NCBI RefSeq assembly: GCF_001642835.1
Contig: NZ_LXEI01000004.1
Span: forward strand, 144,659-208,658
DNA length: 64,000 bases
Direction of reading: 5' to 3'
Origin: Pseudotamlana agarivorans
GTDB taxonomy: Bacteria; Bacteroidota; Bacteroidia; Flavobacteriales; Flavobacteriaceae
Of the stretch, positions 27,378 to 36,706 are shown piece after piece. Both the position numbers and the translations under genes were made by a program. A model generated the notes under the pieces. It was not told the DNA's origin, did not search any database, and was given only the letters and a program-made list of their open reading frames with translations. Positions within the stretch are counted from its first letter, which is position 1; each line of letters starts with the position of its first letter.

Positions 27378-27656
27378 ATGGCAAGATCATTAAAAAAAGG
27401 ACCTTACGTTCATTATAAATTAGAGAAAAAAGTTGCTGTAAATGTTGAAGGAAACAAAAAAACAGTAATCAAAACTTGGTCAAGAGCAAGTATGATTACT
27501 CCAGATTTTGTTGGACAAACAATCGCAGTACACAATGGCCGCCAATTTGTACCAGTATACGTTACTGAGAACATGGTAGGACATAAATTAGGAGAATTTT
27601 CACCAACACGTTCATTCCGTGGACATGCAGGTGCTAAAAATAAAGGTAAAAAGTAG
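27378..27656 (+). CDS. rpsS: 30S ribosomal protein S19
   Basis: 92 residues ([18 protein letters not shown], then [20 protein letters not shown] and [14 protein letters not shown]). S19 forms the top of the 30S head with S13 and contributes to inter-subunit bridges. Tightly packed in the operon between rplB and rplV. Confidence 0.97.
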   Translation: MARSLKKGPYVHYKLEKKVAVNVEGNKKTVIKTWSRASMITPDFVGQTIAVHNGRQFVPVYVTENMVGHKLGEFSPTRSFRGHAGAKNKGKK

Positions 27657-27662
27657 TAAGCT

Positions 27663-28070
27663 ATGGGAAGTCGTAAAAAACAAATGGCAGACGCTATTAA
27701 GGAAGGAAAAAAGCAAGTTGCTTTTGCTAAACTTAATAATTGTCCTACATCACCGAGAAAAATGCGTTTAGTAGCCGATTTAGTAAGAGGTGAAAAAGTA
27801 GAAAATGCACTTAATATCTTAAAATTCAACCAAAAAGAAGCATCTGGTCGTTTAGAGAAATTGTTATTGTCTGCAATTGCAAACTGGCAAGCTAAAAACG
27901 AAGAAGGTAACATCGAAGAGGCTGGATTAATAGTAAAAGAGATTAGAGTTGATGGTGGATCTATGTTAAAAAGATTGCGTCCAGCACCTCAAGGTCGTGC
28001 ACACAGAATTAGAAAACGTTCAAACCACGTAACATTAGTGGTAGGAGCTAAAAATAACACACAAAGCTAA
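27663..28070 (+). CDS. rplV: 50S ribosomal protein L22
   Basis: 135 residues with L22 signatures ([18 protein letters not shown] near residue 27, [20 protein letters not shown] at the beta-hairpin). The hairpin lines the exit tunnel and is where macrolide-resistance changes arise. No insertion or deletion is apparent. A long antisense frame over this gene is not real. Confidence 0.97.
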   Translation: MGSRKKQMADAIKEGKKQVAFAKLNNCPTSPRKMRLVADLVRGEKVENALNILKFNQKEASGRLEKLLLSAIANWQAKNEEGNIEEAGLIVKEIRVDGGSMLKRLRPAPQGRAHRIRKRSNHVTLVVGAKNNTQS

Positions 28071-28079
28071 GATAGAAGT

Positions 28080-28808
28080 ATGGGACAAAAAACAAATCCA
28101 ATCGGAAATCGCTTAGGTATTATCAGAGGATGGGAATCTAACTGGTACGGAGGTAATGATTATGGAGATAAGCTTGCCGAAGACGATAAAATTAGAAAAT
28201 ACGTTCACGCGCGTTTATCTAAAGCTAGTGTTAGTAGAGTAATTATTGAAAGAACTTTAAAACTTGTAACCGTTACTATCACTACTGCTAGACCTGGTAT
28301 TATTATCGGTAAAGGTGGTCAAGAGGTAGACAAGTTAAAAGAAGAGCTTAAGAAAATTACTGGAAAAGAGGTTCAGATTAACATCTTTGAAATTAAAAGA
28401 CCTGAACTTGATGCATTTTTAGTAGGATCTAGTATTGCTCGTCAAATTGAAAACAGAATTTCATACAGACGTGCAATCAAAATGGCTATCGCTGCTACAA
28501 TGCGTATGAATGCTGAAGGAATTAAAATCCAAATTAGTGGTCGTTTAAATGGTGCTGAGATGGCACGTTCTGAACACTACAAAGAAGGACGTATTCCTTT
28601 ATCAACCTTCAGAGCCGATATTGATTATGCTTTAGTTGAGGCACACACTACTTACGGTAGATTGGGTGTTAAAGTATGGATCATGAAAGGTGAAGTATAT
28701 GGTAAAAGAGAACTTTCTCCGCTTGTTGGTTTATCTAAGAAGCAAGGAAAAGGTGGAGCCGGAGGACGTGGCGGAAACAGAGATAACAAACCTCGTCGTA
28801 GAAAGTAA
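28080..28808 (+). CDS. rpsC: 30S ribosomal protein S3
   Basis: 242 residues. The N-terminal [13 protein letters not shown] opening leads into a KH domain with the GxxG loop ([17 protein letters not shown], about 74-90). The C-terminal domain contains [16 protein letters not shown]. The tail is Gly/Arg/Lys rich ([13 protein letters not shown]). S3 surrounds the mRNA entry channel and helps unwind mRNA. Confidence 0.98.
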   Translation: MGQKTNPIGNRLGIIRGWESNWYGGNDYGDKLAEDDKIRKYVHARLSKASVSRVIIERTLKLVTVTITTARPGIIIGKGGQEVDKLKEELKKITGKEVQINIFEIKRPELDAFLVGSSIARQIENRISYRRAIKMAIAATMRMNAEGIKIQISGRLNGAEMARSEHYKEGRIPLSTFRADIDYALVEAHTTYGRLGVKVWIMKGEVYGKRELSPLVGLSKKQGKGGAGGRGGNRDNKPRRRK

Positions 28809-28829
28809 TTTTTTATAAAGTAAAGAAAA

Positions 28830-29249
28830 ATGTTACAGCCTAAAAGAACAAAATTTCGTAAACAGCAAAAAGGACGTATGAAAGGTCTCTCTGGAAGAGG
28901 ACACCAACTTTCAAACGGAACTTTTGGAATAAAAGCATTAGACGCAACTTTTATAACGTCTCGTCAAATTGAAGCAGCTCGTATTGCCGCTACACGTTAC
29001 ATGAAAAGAGAAGGTCAACTTTGGATTAAAATATTTCCAGACAAGCCGATCACAAAAAAGCCTCTTGAAGTACGTATGGGTAAAGGTAAAGGTGCCGTTG
29101 AATATTGGGTAGCCGTTTGTAGACCAGGTCGTGTTTTATTTGAAATAGGTGGTGTGCCTTTAGACGTTGCAAAAGAAGCATTACGTTTAGCAGCACAAAA
29201 ATTACCTGTTAAAACTAAGTTTTTAATCGCTAGAGATTACGAAGCATAA
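28830..29249 (+). CDS. rplP: 50S ribosomal protein L16
   Basis: 139 residues ([53 protein letters not shown]). L16 organises the A-site and peptidyl-transferase region of 23S rRNA and is a late assembly protein. It lies between rpsC and rpmC in the canonical order. Confidence 0.98.
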   Translation: MLQPKRTKFRKQQKGRMKGLSGRGHQLSNGTFGIKALDATFITSRQIEAARIAATRYMKREGQLWIKIFPDKPITKKPLEVRMGKGKGAVEYWVAVCRPGRVLFEIGGVPLDVAKEALRLAAQKLPVKTKFLIARDYEA

Positions 29250-29262
29250 TTTATTTGATATT

Positions 29263-29454
29263 ATGAAACAATCAGAAATTAAAGAATTATCTGTAGCTGA
29301 GTTACAAGAGAAACTTAGTGAAACAAAAAAGAGTTATTCAGACCTAAAATTGGCTCATGCAATATCTCCTTTAGAGAATCCAATTCAATTACGTACTGTA
29401 AGAAGATCTGTAGCTAGAATTGCGACCGAATTAACTAAAAGAGAATTACAATAA
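29263..29454 (+). CDS. rpmC: 50S ribosomal protein L29
   Basis: 63 residues, predicted as two long helices ([18 protein letters not shown] and [19 protein letters not shown]), the normal L29 architecture. It sits near the tunnel exit next to L23 and contributes to the SRP docking site. Confidence 0.95.
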   Translation: MKQSEIKELSVAELQEKLSETKKSYSDLKLAHAISPLENPIQLRTVRRSVARIATELTKRELQ

Positions 29455-29467
29455 TTCTGCCGAAAAG

Positions 29468-29725
29468 ATGGAAACAAGAAATTTAAGAAAAGAACGTATA
29501 GGAGTTGTTACTAGTAACAAGATGCAGAAATCAATTGTGGTTTCTGAGGTTAAAAAAGTAAAACACCCTATGTATGGTAAGTTCGTGTTAAAAACTAAGA
29601 AATATGTTGCACACGACGAAACGAACGATTGTAATATTGGTGATACTGTAAAGATCATGGAAACAAGACCTTTAAGTAAATCTAAATGTTGGAGATTAGT
29701 AGAAATCATAGAAAGAGCTAAATAA
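29468..29725 (+). CDS. rpsQ: 30S ribosomal protein S17
   Basis: 85 residues with the OB-fold S17 pattern ([19 protein letters not shown], then [12 protein letters not shown] and [19 protein letters not shown]). S17 binds 16S rRNA early in 30S body assembly. The gene is 2 bp from rplN. Confidence 0.97.
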   Translation: METRNLRKERIGVVTSNKMQKSIVVSEVKKVKHPMYGKFVLKTKKYVAHDETNDCNIGDTVKIMETRPLSKSKCWRLVEIIERAK

Positions 29726-29727
29726 TT

Positions 29728-30096
29728 ATGTTACAGCAAGAATCAAGATTAAAAGTAGCAGACAATACAGGAGCAAAAGAAGTTTTGGTTATCCGTGTAT
29801 TGGGAGGTACTAAAAGAAGATACGCTTCTGTTGGAGACAAAATAGTTGTTTCTGTAAAAGATGCAACCCCTAACGGAAACGTTAAGAAAAAAGCAGTTTC
29901 TACAGCAGTTGTTGTACGTACCAAGAAGGAAGTAAGAAGACCAGATGGATCTTATATAAGATTTGATGATAATGCTTGTGTATTATTAAACCCAACGGGT
30001 GAGATGAGAGGTACACGTGTATTTGGTCCTGTTGCTAGAGAGCTTCGTGATAAACAATTCATGAAGATTGTATCATTAGCACCAGAAGTGCTTTAA
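29728..30096 (+). CDS. rplN: 50S ribosomal protein L14
   Basis: 122 residues ([51 protein letters not shown]). L14 lies on the subunit interface and forms bridge contacts with the 30S; it is also the docking site of the silencing factor RsfS. Confidence 0.98.
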   Translation: MLQQESRLKVADNTGAKEVLVIRVLGGTKRRYASVGDKIVVSVKDATPNGNVKKKAVSTAVVVRTKKEVRRPDGSYIRFDDNACVLLNPTGEMRGTRVFGPVARELRDKQFMKIVSLAPEVL

Positions 30097-30112
30097 TACA
30101 TTAATAAGTAAG

Positions 30113-30424
30113 ATGACAAAGCTTAAAATAAAAACTGGAGATACTGTAAAAGTAATCGCTGGAGATCACAAAGGATCTGAAGGTGTTGTACAAAAAGTAT
30201 TAATAGAAAAGAACAAAGCGATCGTTGAGGGTGTAAACATGGTTAAGAAACATACTAAACCAAGTGCACAAAACCCTCAAGGAGGAATCGTAGAGAAAGA
30301 AGCACCTATTCATATTTCTAACTTATCATTGTTAACTTCAAAAGGAGAAACAACAAGAGTTGGATATAGAGTAGAAGGTGATAAAAAAGTAAGATTTTCA
30401 ATAAAATCTAATGAAGTAATATAG
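30113..30424 (+). CDS. rplX: 50S ribosomal protein L24
   Basis: 103 residues with an N-terminal KOW motif ([20 protein letters not shown]) and the basic stretch [20 protein letters not shown]24 is an assembly initiator for the 50S and lies near the tunnel exit. It is 2 bp before rplE. Confidence 0.97.
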   Translation: MTKLKIKTGDTVKVIAGDHKGSEGVVQKVLIEKNKAIVEGVNMVKKHTKPSAQNPQGGIVEKEAPIHISNLSLLTSKGETTRVGYRVEGDKKVRFSIKSNEVI

Positions 30425-30426
30425 TT

Positions 30427-30978
30427 ATGGGATATTCACCAAGACTTAAAGAAGAGTATAAAAGCAAAGTAATTGCAGCTCTTACAGACGAATTTGGATA
30501 TAAGAATGTAATGCAAGTTCCTAAACTTTCTAAGATAGTAATATCTAAAGGTGTTGGAGCAGCTGTTGCAGACAAAAAATTAATTGACTACGCTGTAGAA
30601 GAATTAACGACTATATCTGGACAAAAAGCGATTTCTACATTATCTAAAAAGGATGTTGCATCATTTAAATTACGTAAAGGTATGCCTATCGGCGCTAAAG
30701 TAACTTTACGTGGTGAAAAAATGTATGAGTTTTTAGACCGTTTAGTAACTTCTGCACTTCCACGTGTAAGAGATTTTAACGGAATTAAAGCTACAGGTTT
30801 CGATGGTAGAGGTAATTACAACTTAGGAATTACTGAACAAATCATCTTCCCAGAAATAAACATTGATAAAGTGAACAAAATTTCTGGTATGGATATTACA
30901 TTTGTAACAACTGCCGAAACTGATAAAGAAGCGAAATCATTATTAACCGAATTAGGATTACCTTTTCAAAAGAACTAA
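30427..30978 (+). CDS. rplE: 50S ribosomal protein L5
   Basis: 183 residues ([56 protein letters not shown]). L5 binds 5S rRNA and bridges to the 30S head. In E. coli the S8 repressor site is at the start of rplE. I see no matching hairpin at this junction; a hairpin lies instead before rpsH. Confidence 0.98.
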   Translation: MGYSPRLKEEYKSKVIAALTDEFGYKNVMQVPKLSKIVISKGVGAAVADKKLIDYAVEELTTISGQKAISTLSKKDVASFKLRKGMPIGAKVTLRGEKMYEFLDRLVTSALPRVRDFNGIKATGFDGRGNYNLGITEQIIFPEINIDKVNKISGMDITFVTTAETDKEAKSLLTELGLPFQKN

Positions 30979-30981
30979 GAT

Positions 30982-31251
30982 ATGGCTAAAGAATCAATGA
31001 AAGCCCGTGAGGTAAAAAGAGCAAAAACTGTAGCTAAATATGCTGAGAAACGTAAAGCTTTAAAAGAAGCTGGAGATTATGAAGCATTACAAAAGTTACC
31101 TAAAAATGCATCTCCTATTCGTCAGCATAATAGATGTAAATTAACAGGTAGACCAAAAGGATACATGAGAACTTTCGGGATCTCTCGTGTAACTTTTAGA
31201 GAAATGGCTAACCAAGGTCTTATACCTGGAGTAAGAAAAGCTAGTTGGTAA
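30982..31251 (+). CDS. rpsN: 30S ribosomal protein S14 (zinc-independent long form)
   Basis: 89 residues, the long S14 type. It has a single Cys in [20 protein letters not shown] rather than the CxxC pairs of the short zinc-ribbon form, so it needs no zinc. The tail is [25 protein letters not shown]. It is part of the 30S head. A 69-bp spacer with a hairpin follows. Confidence 0.97.
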   Translation: MAKESMKAREVKRAKTVAKYAEKRKALKEAGDYEALQKLPKNASPIRQHNRCKLTGRPKGYMRTFGISRVTFREMANQGLIPGVRKASW

Positions 31252-31268
31252 TATTATTTAAATAATCA

Positions 31269-31304
31269 GATTTTAGGTTCGGCGCAAGGCCGAAAACCAA
31301 GATC
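31269..31304 (+). promoter_or_regulatory. Long bulged hairpin just before rpsH, candidate S8 autoregulatory site
   Basis: The apical stem TTCGGC (31278-31283) with GCCGAA (31289-31294) closes a GCAAG loop. The stem extends downward after a 2-nt AA bulge (31295-31296) and a bulged A (31275): GATTTT (31269-31274) and GG (31276-31277) pair with CC AA G ATC (31297-31304), with one G-T pair. The whole is a stem of about 14 bp ending 16 nt before the rpsH ATG. S8 represses its operon in other bacteria by binding a bulged stem. Whether this is that site is inference. Confidence 0.5.
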
Positions 31305-31320
31305 ACAAAATCAATTCATT

Positions 31321-31719
31321 ATGTACTCAGATCCAATTGCGGATTATTTGACAAGAATTAGAAACGCGGTGCGTGCTAACCACAGAGTGGTAGAGATTCC
31401 AGCATCTAATTTGAAAAAAGACATAACTAAAATTTTATTCGAACAAGGATATATTTTAAGTTATAAATTTGAAGATTCTTCTGTACAAGGAACTATTAAA
31501 ATAGCTCTTAAATACAATAAAGAAACTAAAGAACCTGTAATTAAAAAACTTCAAAGAATTAGTACACCAGGTTTACGTAAGTATGCTAGTTCTAAAGATT
31601 TACCTCGTATCCTTAACGGACTTGGTATTGCCATCGTTTCAACTTCTCACGGAGTTATGACTGGTAAACAAGCCAAAAGAGATAATGTTGGTGGTGAAGT
31701 TTTATGTTACGTTTACTAA
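31321..31719 (+). CDS. rpsH: 30S ribosomal protein S8
   Basis: 132 residues (SDPIADYLTRIRNAVRANH near the start and the C-terminal ISTSHGVMTGKQAKR-type motif, here VSTSHGVMTGKQAKRDNVGG). S8 binds helix 21 of 16S rRNA and, in E. coli, feeds back on the spc operon. A bulged hairpin stands directly upstream. Confidence 0.98.
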   Translation: MYSDPIADYLTRIRNAVRANHRVVEIPASNLKKDITKILFEQGYILSYKFEDSSVQGTIKIALKYNKETKEPVIKKLQRISTPGLRKYASSKDLPRILNGLGIAIVSTSHGVMTGKQAKRDNVGGEVLCYVY

Positions 31720-31737
31720 TTTTAAAACCAGAAAGAA

Positions 31738-32280
31738 ATGTCAAGAATAGGAAATAATCCAGTAGCCATTCCAGAAGGTGTAACAGTTGATGTTAAAGAC
31801 AACGTTTTAACTGTAAAAGGAAAATTAGGTGAACTAACTCAAAATTTCGACACTGTTGAAATTAAAGTAGAAGAAGGCGATGTTTTAGTAACACGTTCTT
31901 CAGATCATAAAGATCAAAAAGCCAAACATGGTTTATACAGATCTTTAGTAAACAATATGATTGAAGGTGTATCTAAAGGATGGACTAAAGAATTAGAATT
32001 GGTTGGTGTAGGTTATAGAGCATCTAACCAAGGACAAAAATTAGATTTAGCTTTAGGATTTTCTCATAACATTGTTATGGATATTGCTCCAGAAGTTAAG
32101 GTTGAAACCGTTTCTGAAAAAGGTAAAAACCCAATCGTTAAGTTAACATCATTCGATAAACAACTTGTTGGTCAAGTAGCTGCGAAGATCCGTGGATTTA
32201 GAAAACCTGAACCTTACAAAGGAAAAGGTATCAAGTTTGTAGGTGAAGAAATTAGAAGAAAAGCAGGTAAATCAGCTTAA
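31738..32280 (+). CDS. rplF: 50S ribosomal protein L6
   Basis: 180 residues with the two-repeat L6 fold (MSRIGNNPVAIPEGVTVD at the start; QLVGQVAAKIRGFRKPEPYK and GKGIKFVGEEIRRKAGKSA near the end). L6 lies near the factor-binding stalk and sarcin-ricin loop. Confidence 0.98.
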   Translation: MSRIGNNPVAIPEGVTVDVKDNVLTVKGKLGELTQNFDTVEIKVEEGDVLVTRSSDHKDQKAKHGLYRSLVNNMIEGVSKGWTKELELVGVGYRASNQGQKLDLALGFSHNIVMDIAPEVKVETVSEKGKNPIVKLTSFDKQLVGQVAAKIRGFRKPEPYKGKGIKFVGEEIRRKAGKSA

Positions 32281-32290
32281 TAATTAAGTT

Positions 32291-32647
32291 ATGGCATTGA
32301 CAAAGAACGAAAGAAGACTAAGAATAAAAAACAGAATCCGTAAGGTTGTTTCTGGTACAGAAGCAAAACCACGATTAGCTGTTTATAGAAGTAATAAAGA
32401 AATTTATGCTCAATTAGTTGATGATGTAACTGGTAAAACTATCAGTTCAGCATCTTCAAGAGATAAAGACATTAGTGCTGCAAATGCAACTAAATCTGAA
32501 GTAGCTAAGTTAGTAGGTAAGGCACTTGCTGAGAAAGCTTTAAAAGCTGGTGTAGAAACAATCTCTTTTGATAGAGGTGGTTACTTATATCACGGTAGAG
32601 TTAAATCATTAGCTGAAGGAGCTAGAGAAGCAGGACTTAAATTCTAA
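32291..32647 (+). CDS. rplR: 50S ribosomal protein L18
   Basis: 118 residues ([60 protein letters not shown]). L18 binds 5S rRNA with L5 and places it in the central protuberance. It is 6 bp before rpsE. Confidence 0.98.
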   Translation: MALTKNERRLRIKNRIRKVVSGTEAKPRLAVYRSNKEIYAQLVDDVTGKTISSASSRDKDISAANATKSEVAKLVGKALAEKALKAGVETISFDRGGYLYHGRVKSLAEGAREAGLKF

Positions 32648-32653
32648 TATATT

Positions 32654-33178
32654 ATGTTTCAAAAATATAAAAGTGCAGAGTTAGTAAAACCAGGTGGATT
32701 AGATCTTAAAGATCGTTTAGTTGGTGTACAGAGAGTTACTAAAGTAACTAAAGGTGGTAGAGCATTTGGTTTTTCAGCAATTGTAGTAGTTGGTGATGAA
32801 GCAGGTGTTGTAGGACAAGGTTTAGGAAAATCTAAAGATGTTGCTAGTGCAATTGCAAAAGCAGTAGAAGATGCTAAGAAAAACCTTGTGAGAATTCCTA
32901 TTATTAAAGGAACTTTACCACATGAGCAAAAAGGTAAATACGGTGGAGCTAGAGTTAATATTATTCCTGCTGCTCCTGGTACAGGAGTTATCGCTGGTGG
33001 TGCTGTAAGAACAGTGTTAGAAGCCGTTGGTGTACACGATGTATTATCTAAATCTCAAGGATCGTCAAACCCTCATAACGTAGTAAAAGCAACTTTTGAT
33101 GCTTTATTACAATTAAGAGATGCAAACGTAATCGCTAAAGATAGAGGTATTTCACTTGAACAAGTTTTTAACGCTTAA
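32654..33178 (+). CDS. rpsE: 30S ribosomal protein S5
   Basis: 174 residues. It has the S5 RNA-binding N-terminal domain ([38 protein letters not shown]) and the C-terminal domain ([20 protein letters not shown]). S5 works with S4 at the accuracy centre and the mRNA entry helicase site. Confidence 0.98.
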   Translation: MFQKYKSAELVKPGGLDLKDRLVGVQRVTKVTKGGRAFGFSAIVVVGDEAGVVGQGLGKSKDVASAIAKAVEDAKKNLVRIPIIKGTLPHEQKGKYGGARVNIIPAAPGTGVIAGGAVRTVLEAVGVHDVLSKSQGSSNPHNVVKATFDALLQLRDANVIAKDRGISLEQVFNA

Positions 33179-33189
33179 TAAAGACAGAA

Positions 33190-33369
33190 ATGGCAAAGAT
33201 TAAAGTAACAAAAGTTAAAAGCGCAATCAATCGTCCGCTAAGACAAAAGAGAACTTTAGAAGCTCTAGGTCTTAAAAAGATTGGTCAAGTAAAAGAGCAT
33301 GAAGCTACACCAAATATACTTGGTATGGTTGCTAAAGTTTCACATTTAGTTTCTGTTCAAGAAGCTTAA
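33190..33369 (+). CDS. rpmD: 50S ribosomal protein L30
   Basis: A short 59-residue gene (MAKIKVTKVKSAINRPLRQK at the start, then TLEALGLKKIGQVKEHEATP). This is the L30 pattern, with the usual length of about 60. It sits 11 bp after rpsE and 16 bp before rplO, its canonical place. L30 is a peripheral 50S protein absent from some bacteria, but present here. Confidence 0.95.
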   Translation: MAKIKVTKVKSAINRPLRQKRTLEALGLKKIGQVKEHEATPNILGMVAKVSHLVSVQEA

Positions 33370-33385
33370 AAATATAAACTGAAAA

Positions 33386-33838
33386 ATGGATTTAAGTAAT
33401 TTAAAACCTGCAGAAGGTTCAGTAAAAACCCAAGGGAAAAGAATAGGTAGAGGACAAGGTTCTGGTAAAGGTGGTACTGCTACACGTGGTCACAAAGGAG
33501 CTAAGTCACGTTCTGGTTATTCTAAAAAGCTAGGATTTGAAGGAGGGCAAATGCCACTTCAAAGACGTGTACCTAAGTTTGGTTTTACAAACATTAACCG
33601 TGTTGAATATCAAGGTATCAACTTAGATACTTTACAACAATTGGTTGATGATAAGAAGATTGGAGAAACTGTTGATTTTGAAACTTTATTCACAAACCGT
33701 TTAGTCGGTAAAAATGACCTTGTTAAAATTTTAGGTCGTGGTGAATTAAAATCAAAATTAAAAGTGTCTGCTCATAAGTTTACTGCTTCAGCAAAAGCTG
33801 CTATTGAAGCTGCTGGCGGAGAAGCTGTAACTATATAA
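33386..33838 (+). CDS. rplO: 50S ribosomal protein L15
   Basis: 150 residues. It has the glycine-rich N-terminal extension (GKRIGRGQGSGKGGTATRGH, then KSRSGYSKKLGFEGGQMPL) that penetrates 23S rRNA, and a C-terminal globular domain. Late 50S assembly protein. secY follows after 14 bp. Confidence 0.98.
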   Translation: MDLSNLKPAEGSVKTQGKRIGRGQGSGKGGTATRGHKGAKSRSGYSKKLGFEGGQMPLQRRVPKFGFTNINRVEYQGINLDTLQQLVDDKKIGETVDFETLFTNRLVGKNDLVKILGRGELKSKLKVSAHKFTASAKAAIEAAGGEAVTI

Positions 33839-33852
33839 TACTCATTTTAAGT

Positions 33853-35208
33853 ATGAAATTTATAGAATCAATTAAGAATGTTTGGAAAATAGAAGAACTA
33901 AGAAATAGAATCGTAGTTACACTCGGTTTGTTATTAGTTTATCGTTTTGGTGCTCAAGTAGTATTACCAGGTATAGATGCCGCTCAATTGGAAGGTTTAG
34001 CTGATAAAACAGACGGTGGTTTGTTAGGTTTGCTTAATGCCTTTACAGGAGGTGCATTTGCTAATGCTTCGGTTTTCGCTCTAGGTATCATGCCTTACAT
34101 TTCTGCTTCTATTGTGGTTCAACTAATGGGTATTGCCATTCCTTATTTGCAAAAACTGCAAAAAGAAGGCGCTAGTGGTCAGAAGAAAATTAACCAAATT
34201 ACACGTTGGTTAACTATTGCTATCTGTTTACTACAAGCGCCTGGTTATTTAGCAAGTTTACCTGCATTAGGTATTCCTCAAAGCGCGTTTTTATTAGGGA
34301 CAGGACCATTATTCTATTTCTCTTCAGTATCAATCTTAGTAACGGGATGTATTTTCGCTATGTGGTTGGGAGAGAAAATTACCGATAAAGGTATTGGTAA
34401 TGGTATTTCTTTATTAATTATGGTTGGTATCATTGCTACTTTACCTCAAGCATTTTTACAAAATGCAGCTACCAGATTAGAAGGTGGTGGAAACGGTGGT
34501 TTAATGATGGTATTAATTGAATTTGTTATCTGGTTTGTAATCATTTTAGCAGCAATTATGCTTGTAATGGGCGTTAGAAAAATTGCTGTACAGTATGCTA
34601 GAAGAACAGCATCTGGTGGTTATGAGAAAAGTGCTATGGCAGGTTCAAGACAGTATATCCCTTTAAAGCTTAATGCTTCTGGGGTTATGCCAATCATTTT
34701 CGCTCAGGCTATTATGTTTGTTCCAGGTTTAATTGGTGGATCTTCTTTCTTAAAGGAAACTGCTACTGGTGCTTGGTTACAAACTAACTACTCTGATATG
34801 TTTGGGTTTGTTTATAACCTTACATTTGCTTTATTGATTATTGTATTTACATACTTTTATACAGCAATTACGGTTCCTACAAATAAAATGGCCGACGATT
34901 TAAAACGTAGTGGAGGTTTCATTCCAGGCATACGTCCTGGATCTGAGACATCAGATTATCTAGATAAGATCATGTCCCAAATTACCTTACCAGGTTCTAT
35001 CTTTTTAGCACTTATCGCTATCTTCCCTGCACTTATTGTTAAGTTAATGGGAGTTCAGCAAGGTTGGGCTTTATTTTTCGGAGGAACGTCGTTATTAATT
35101 ATGGTTGGAGTTGCAATAGACACGATGCAACAAATAAATTCTTATTTGTTGAATAGACACTATGATGGTTTGATGAAGACAGGTAAAAATAGAAAAGCAG
35201 TAGCTTAA
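33853..35208 (+). CDS. secY: Preprotein translocase subunit SecY
   Basis: 451 residues with ten predicted membrane segments. Family stretches: [20 protein letters not shown] (TM1), the plug region after it, [18 protein letters not shown] (TM2), and the cytosolic loop [22 protein letters not shown], here [21 protein letters not shown] split across TM8-TM9. SecY is the inner-membrane protein channel for both SecA-driven export and SRP-driven insertion. map and adk, which follow secY in many bacteria, are absent; infA comes next after 10 bp. Confidence 0.98.
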   Translation: MKFIESIKNVWKIEELRNRIVVTLGLLLVYRFGAQVVLPGIDAAQLEGLADKTDGGLLGLLNAFTGGAFANASVFALGIMPYISASIVVQLMGIAIPYLQKLQKEGASGQKKINQITRWLTIAICLLQAPGYLASLPALGIPQSAFLLGTGPLFYFSSVSILVTGCIFAMWLGEKITDKGIGNGISLLIMVGIIATLPQAFLQNAATRLEGGGNGGLMMVLIEFVIWFVIILAAIMLVMGVRKIAVQYARRTASGGYEKSAMAGSRQYIPLKLNASGVMPIIFAQAIMFVPGLIGGSSFLKETATGAWLQTNYSDMFGFVYNLTFALLIIVFTYFYTAITVPTNKMADDLKRSGGFIPGIRPGSETSDYLDKIMSQITLPGSIFLALIAIFPALIVKLMGVQQGWALFFGGTSLLIMVGVAIDTMQQINSYLLNRHYDGLMKTGKNRKAVA

Positions 35209-35218
35209 TTATTATACT

Positions 35219-35434
35219 ATGGCAAAACAAGCAGCAATAGAACAAGACGGAACAATTATAGAAGCATTATCTAATGCGATGTTTCGTGTTGAATTAGAAA
35301 ATGGTCACATTGTGACTGCCCATATCTCAGGTAAAATGCGTATGCATTACATTAAATTATTACCAGGAGATAAAGTAAAATTAGAAATGAGTCCTTACGA
35401 TTTAAGTAAGGCTCGAATAACTTATAGATACTAA
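35219..35434 (+). CDS. infA: Translation initiation factor IF-1
   Basis: 71 residues, a single S1/OB-fold domain ([40 protein letters not shown]). IF-1 binds the 30S A site and supports IF-2 and IF-3 during initiation. rpmJ follows after 4 bp. Confidence 0.98.
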   Translation: MAKQAAIEQDGTIIEALSNAMFRVELENGHIVTAHISGKMRMHYIKLLPGDKVKLEMSPYDLSKARITYRY

Positions 35435-35438
35435 TACG

Positions 35439-35555
35439 ATGAAAGTAAGAGCTTCAGTTAAAAAGAGAAGTGCAGATTGTAAAATCGTGCGTAGAAAAGG
35501 TAGACTTTACGTGATAAACAAAAAGAATCCTAGATTTAAACAAAGACAAGGTTAA
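35439..35555 (+). CDS. rpmJ: 50S ribosomal protein L36, zinc ribbon degenerate
   Basis: 38 residues starting [20 protein letters not shown] and ending [10 protein letters not shown], directly after infA, the classic position. The zinc-binding form of L36 has C-x2-C plus a later Cys and His. Here only Cys14 remains (the first Cys position is Ser11 and the later ones are Asn/Phe), so zinc is probably not bound. Confidence 0.95.
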   Translation: MKVRASVKKRSADCKIVRRKGRLYVINKKNPRFKQRQG

Positions 35556-35570
35556 TAATTAGATAAGAGC

Positions 35571-35664
35571 CATTAGTGAAAAAGTAGTTAGATGAGAATC
35601 TGTTCGAAATAGAAATGTTTAGGATTCTAACAACTAAAAACTAACAGCTAAAAACTAAAAGAAT
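35571..35664 (+). repeat. Spacer repeat unit A (before rpsM) with five 7-bp units
   Basis: Starts near CATTAGT, continues with GTTAGA..GAATCTGTTCGAAAT and GTTTAGGATTC, and ends in five CTAAMAR heptads (35627-35661) three bases before the rpsM ATG. The unit is homologous to the spacer before rpsK (36053-36151). GAATC and GATTC can pair, so the transcript may form a hairpin. Confidence 0.8.
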
Positions 35665-36039
35665 ATGGCAAGAATTGCAGGTGTAGACATACCAAAAAAC
35701 AAAAGAGGTGTTATATCATTAACTTATATCTACGGAATAGGTAGAAGTAGAGCTAAAGAAATTTTAGAAACTGCTAAAGTTGATGAAAGCACAAAAGTTC
35801 AAGATTGGACAGACGATCAAATTAGTAACATTCGTGAAGCTGTTGGTAGTTTTACTATCGAAGGTGAATTACGTTCTGAAACGCAATTAAATATTAAGCG
35901 TTTAATGGATATCGGATGTTATAGAGGTATTCGTCATAGAGCTGGACTTCCATTAAGAGGTCAACGTACTAAAAACAACTCTAGAACAAGAAAAGGTAGA
36001 AGAAAAACTGTTGCTAACAAGAAAAAAGCAACTAAGTAA
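35665..36039 (+). CDS. rpsM: 30S ribosomal protein S13
   Basis: 124 residues ([34 protein letters not shown], and the basic C-terminal tail [20 protein letters not shown]). S13 lies in the 30S head and forms inter-subunit bridges. It is preceded by repeat unit A and followed by unit B, so it is carried between two copies of the same spacer. Confidence 0.98.
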   Translation: MARIAGVDIPKNKRGVISLTYIYGIGRSRAKEILETAKVDESTKVQDWTDDQISNIREAVGSFTIEGELRSETQLNIKRLMDIGCYRGIRHRAGLPLRGQRTKNNSRTRKGRRKTVANKKKATK

Positions 36040-36052
36040 TAATTAAAACAGT

Positions 36053-36151
36053 CATTAGTTCATTAGTATTTGGACGTTAGAAGAATCTGCTTGAAATGTT
36101 ATAGTTTAGGATTCCAATAACTAAAAGCTAGCAACTAAAAACTAAAAGAAT
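36053..36151 (+). repeat. Spacer repeat unit B (before rpsK), homologue of unit A
   Basis: Shares with unit A the order CATTAGT, GTTAGA, GAATCTG-TTGAAAT, GTTTAGGATTC, and five heptads (36114-36148: CCAATAA, CTAAAAG, CTAGCAA, CTAAAAA, CTAAAAG). It ends three bases before the ATG. Differences are scattered substitutions and small indels. Confidence 0.8.
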
Positions 36152-36535
36152 ATGGCAAAAACAAGCACAAAAAAACGTAAAGTTATTGTAGAGTCTGTTG
36201 GTGAAGCTCACGTAACAGCATCATTCAATAACATTATCATTTCCCTTACTAATAAAAAAGGAGACGTAATTTCATGGTCTTCTGCTGGTAAAATGGGATT
36301 TAGAGGTTCTAAGAAAAACACACCTTATGCTGCTCAATTAGCTGCTGAAGATGCTGCTGCTGTAGCTCAAGAAGCTGGGTTAAAAAAGGTAAAGGTTTAT
36401 GTTAAAGGACCTGGAAATGGTAGAGAATCTGCTATCCGTTCAATCCATAATGCAGGAATTGAAGTAACAGAAATAATCGATGTTACTCCATTACCACATA
36501 ATGGTTGTCGTCCTCCTAAAAGAAGAAGAGTTTAA
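36152..36535 (+). CDS. rpsK: 30S ribosomal protein S11
   Basis: 127 residues ([58 protein letters not shown]). The Asn in HNGCRPPK is in the position that is often converted to isoaspartate. S11 is on the platform near the mRNA exit and, in this phylum, near the region where bS21 and bS18 cover the anti-Shine-Dalgarno. A terminator follows, so rpsD is read from its own promoter. Confidence 0.98.
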   Translation: MAKTSTKKRKVIVESVGEAHVTASFNNIIISLTNKKGDVISWSSAGKMGFRGSKKNTPYAAQLAAEDAAAVAQEAGLKKVKVYVKGPGNGRESAIRSIHNAGIEVTEIIDVTPLPHNGCRPPKRRRV

Positions 36536-36570
36536 TCTTTTTCTCTTTAGAGACTTAAATAAAGCAAATC

Positions 36571-36612
36571 AAAAATTAATATCACCTACATGCTAGGTGA
36601 TATTAATTTTTT
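36571..36612 (+). terminator. Strong terminator between rpsK and rpsD
   Basis: An 18-bp perfect stem (36571-36588 with 36594-36611, core ATATCACCTA/TAGGTGATAT) around a CATGC loop, ending in a T run. It divides the alpha operon. Confidence 0.9.
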
Positions 36613-36615
36613 GTG

Positions 36616-36623
36616 TACATTTG
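36616..36623 (+). promoter_or_regulatory. -7 promoter box for rpsD-rpoA-rplQ
   Basis: TACATTTG fits TAnnTTTG and begins four bases after the preceding terminator's T run. The -33 region would fall inside the terminator stem, where no TTTG is present. Confidence 0.55.
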
Positions 36624-36649
36624 CAAACTGAAAAAAAACAAGTATCAAC

Positions 36650-36706
36650 GGGAGATCAAGAGATTATCGAAGGATAAGATTAAGACCTTAATTCATAATC
36701 ACTCCC
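36650..36706 (+). promoter_or_regulatory. Nested-stem leader of rpsD, candidate S4 autoregulatory RNA
   Basis: Three stems are nested inside one another: GGGAG (36650-36654) with CTCCC (36702-36706); GATTAT (36662-36667) with ATAATC (36695-36700); TTAAG (36680-36684) with CTTAA (36687-36691). The structure ends 15 nt before the rpsD ATG and is the main content of a 98-nt leader. S4 regulates its own mRNA in several phyla, and I recall that an S4 leader class has been proposed for Bacteroidia. I cannot check the match. Confidence 0.55.

Noticed and set aside
27413..27913. 166-codon minus-strand ORF across rpsS and rplV
   Set aside because: It lies fully antisense to two ribosomal protein genes, has no family resemblance, and arises from the codon pattern of the sense genes.
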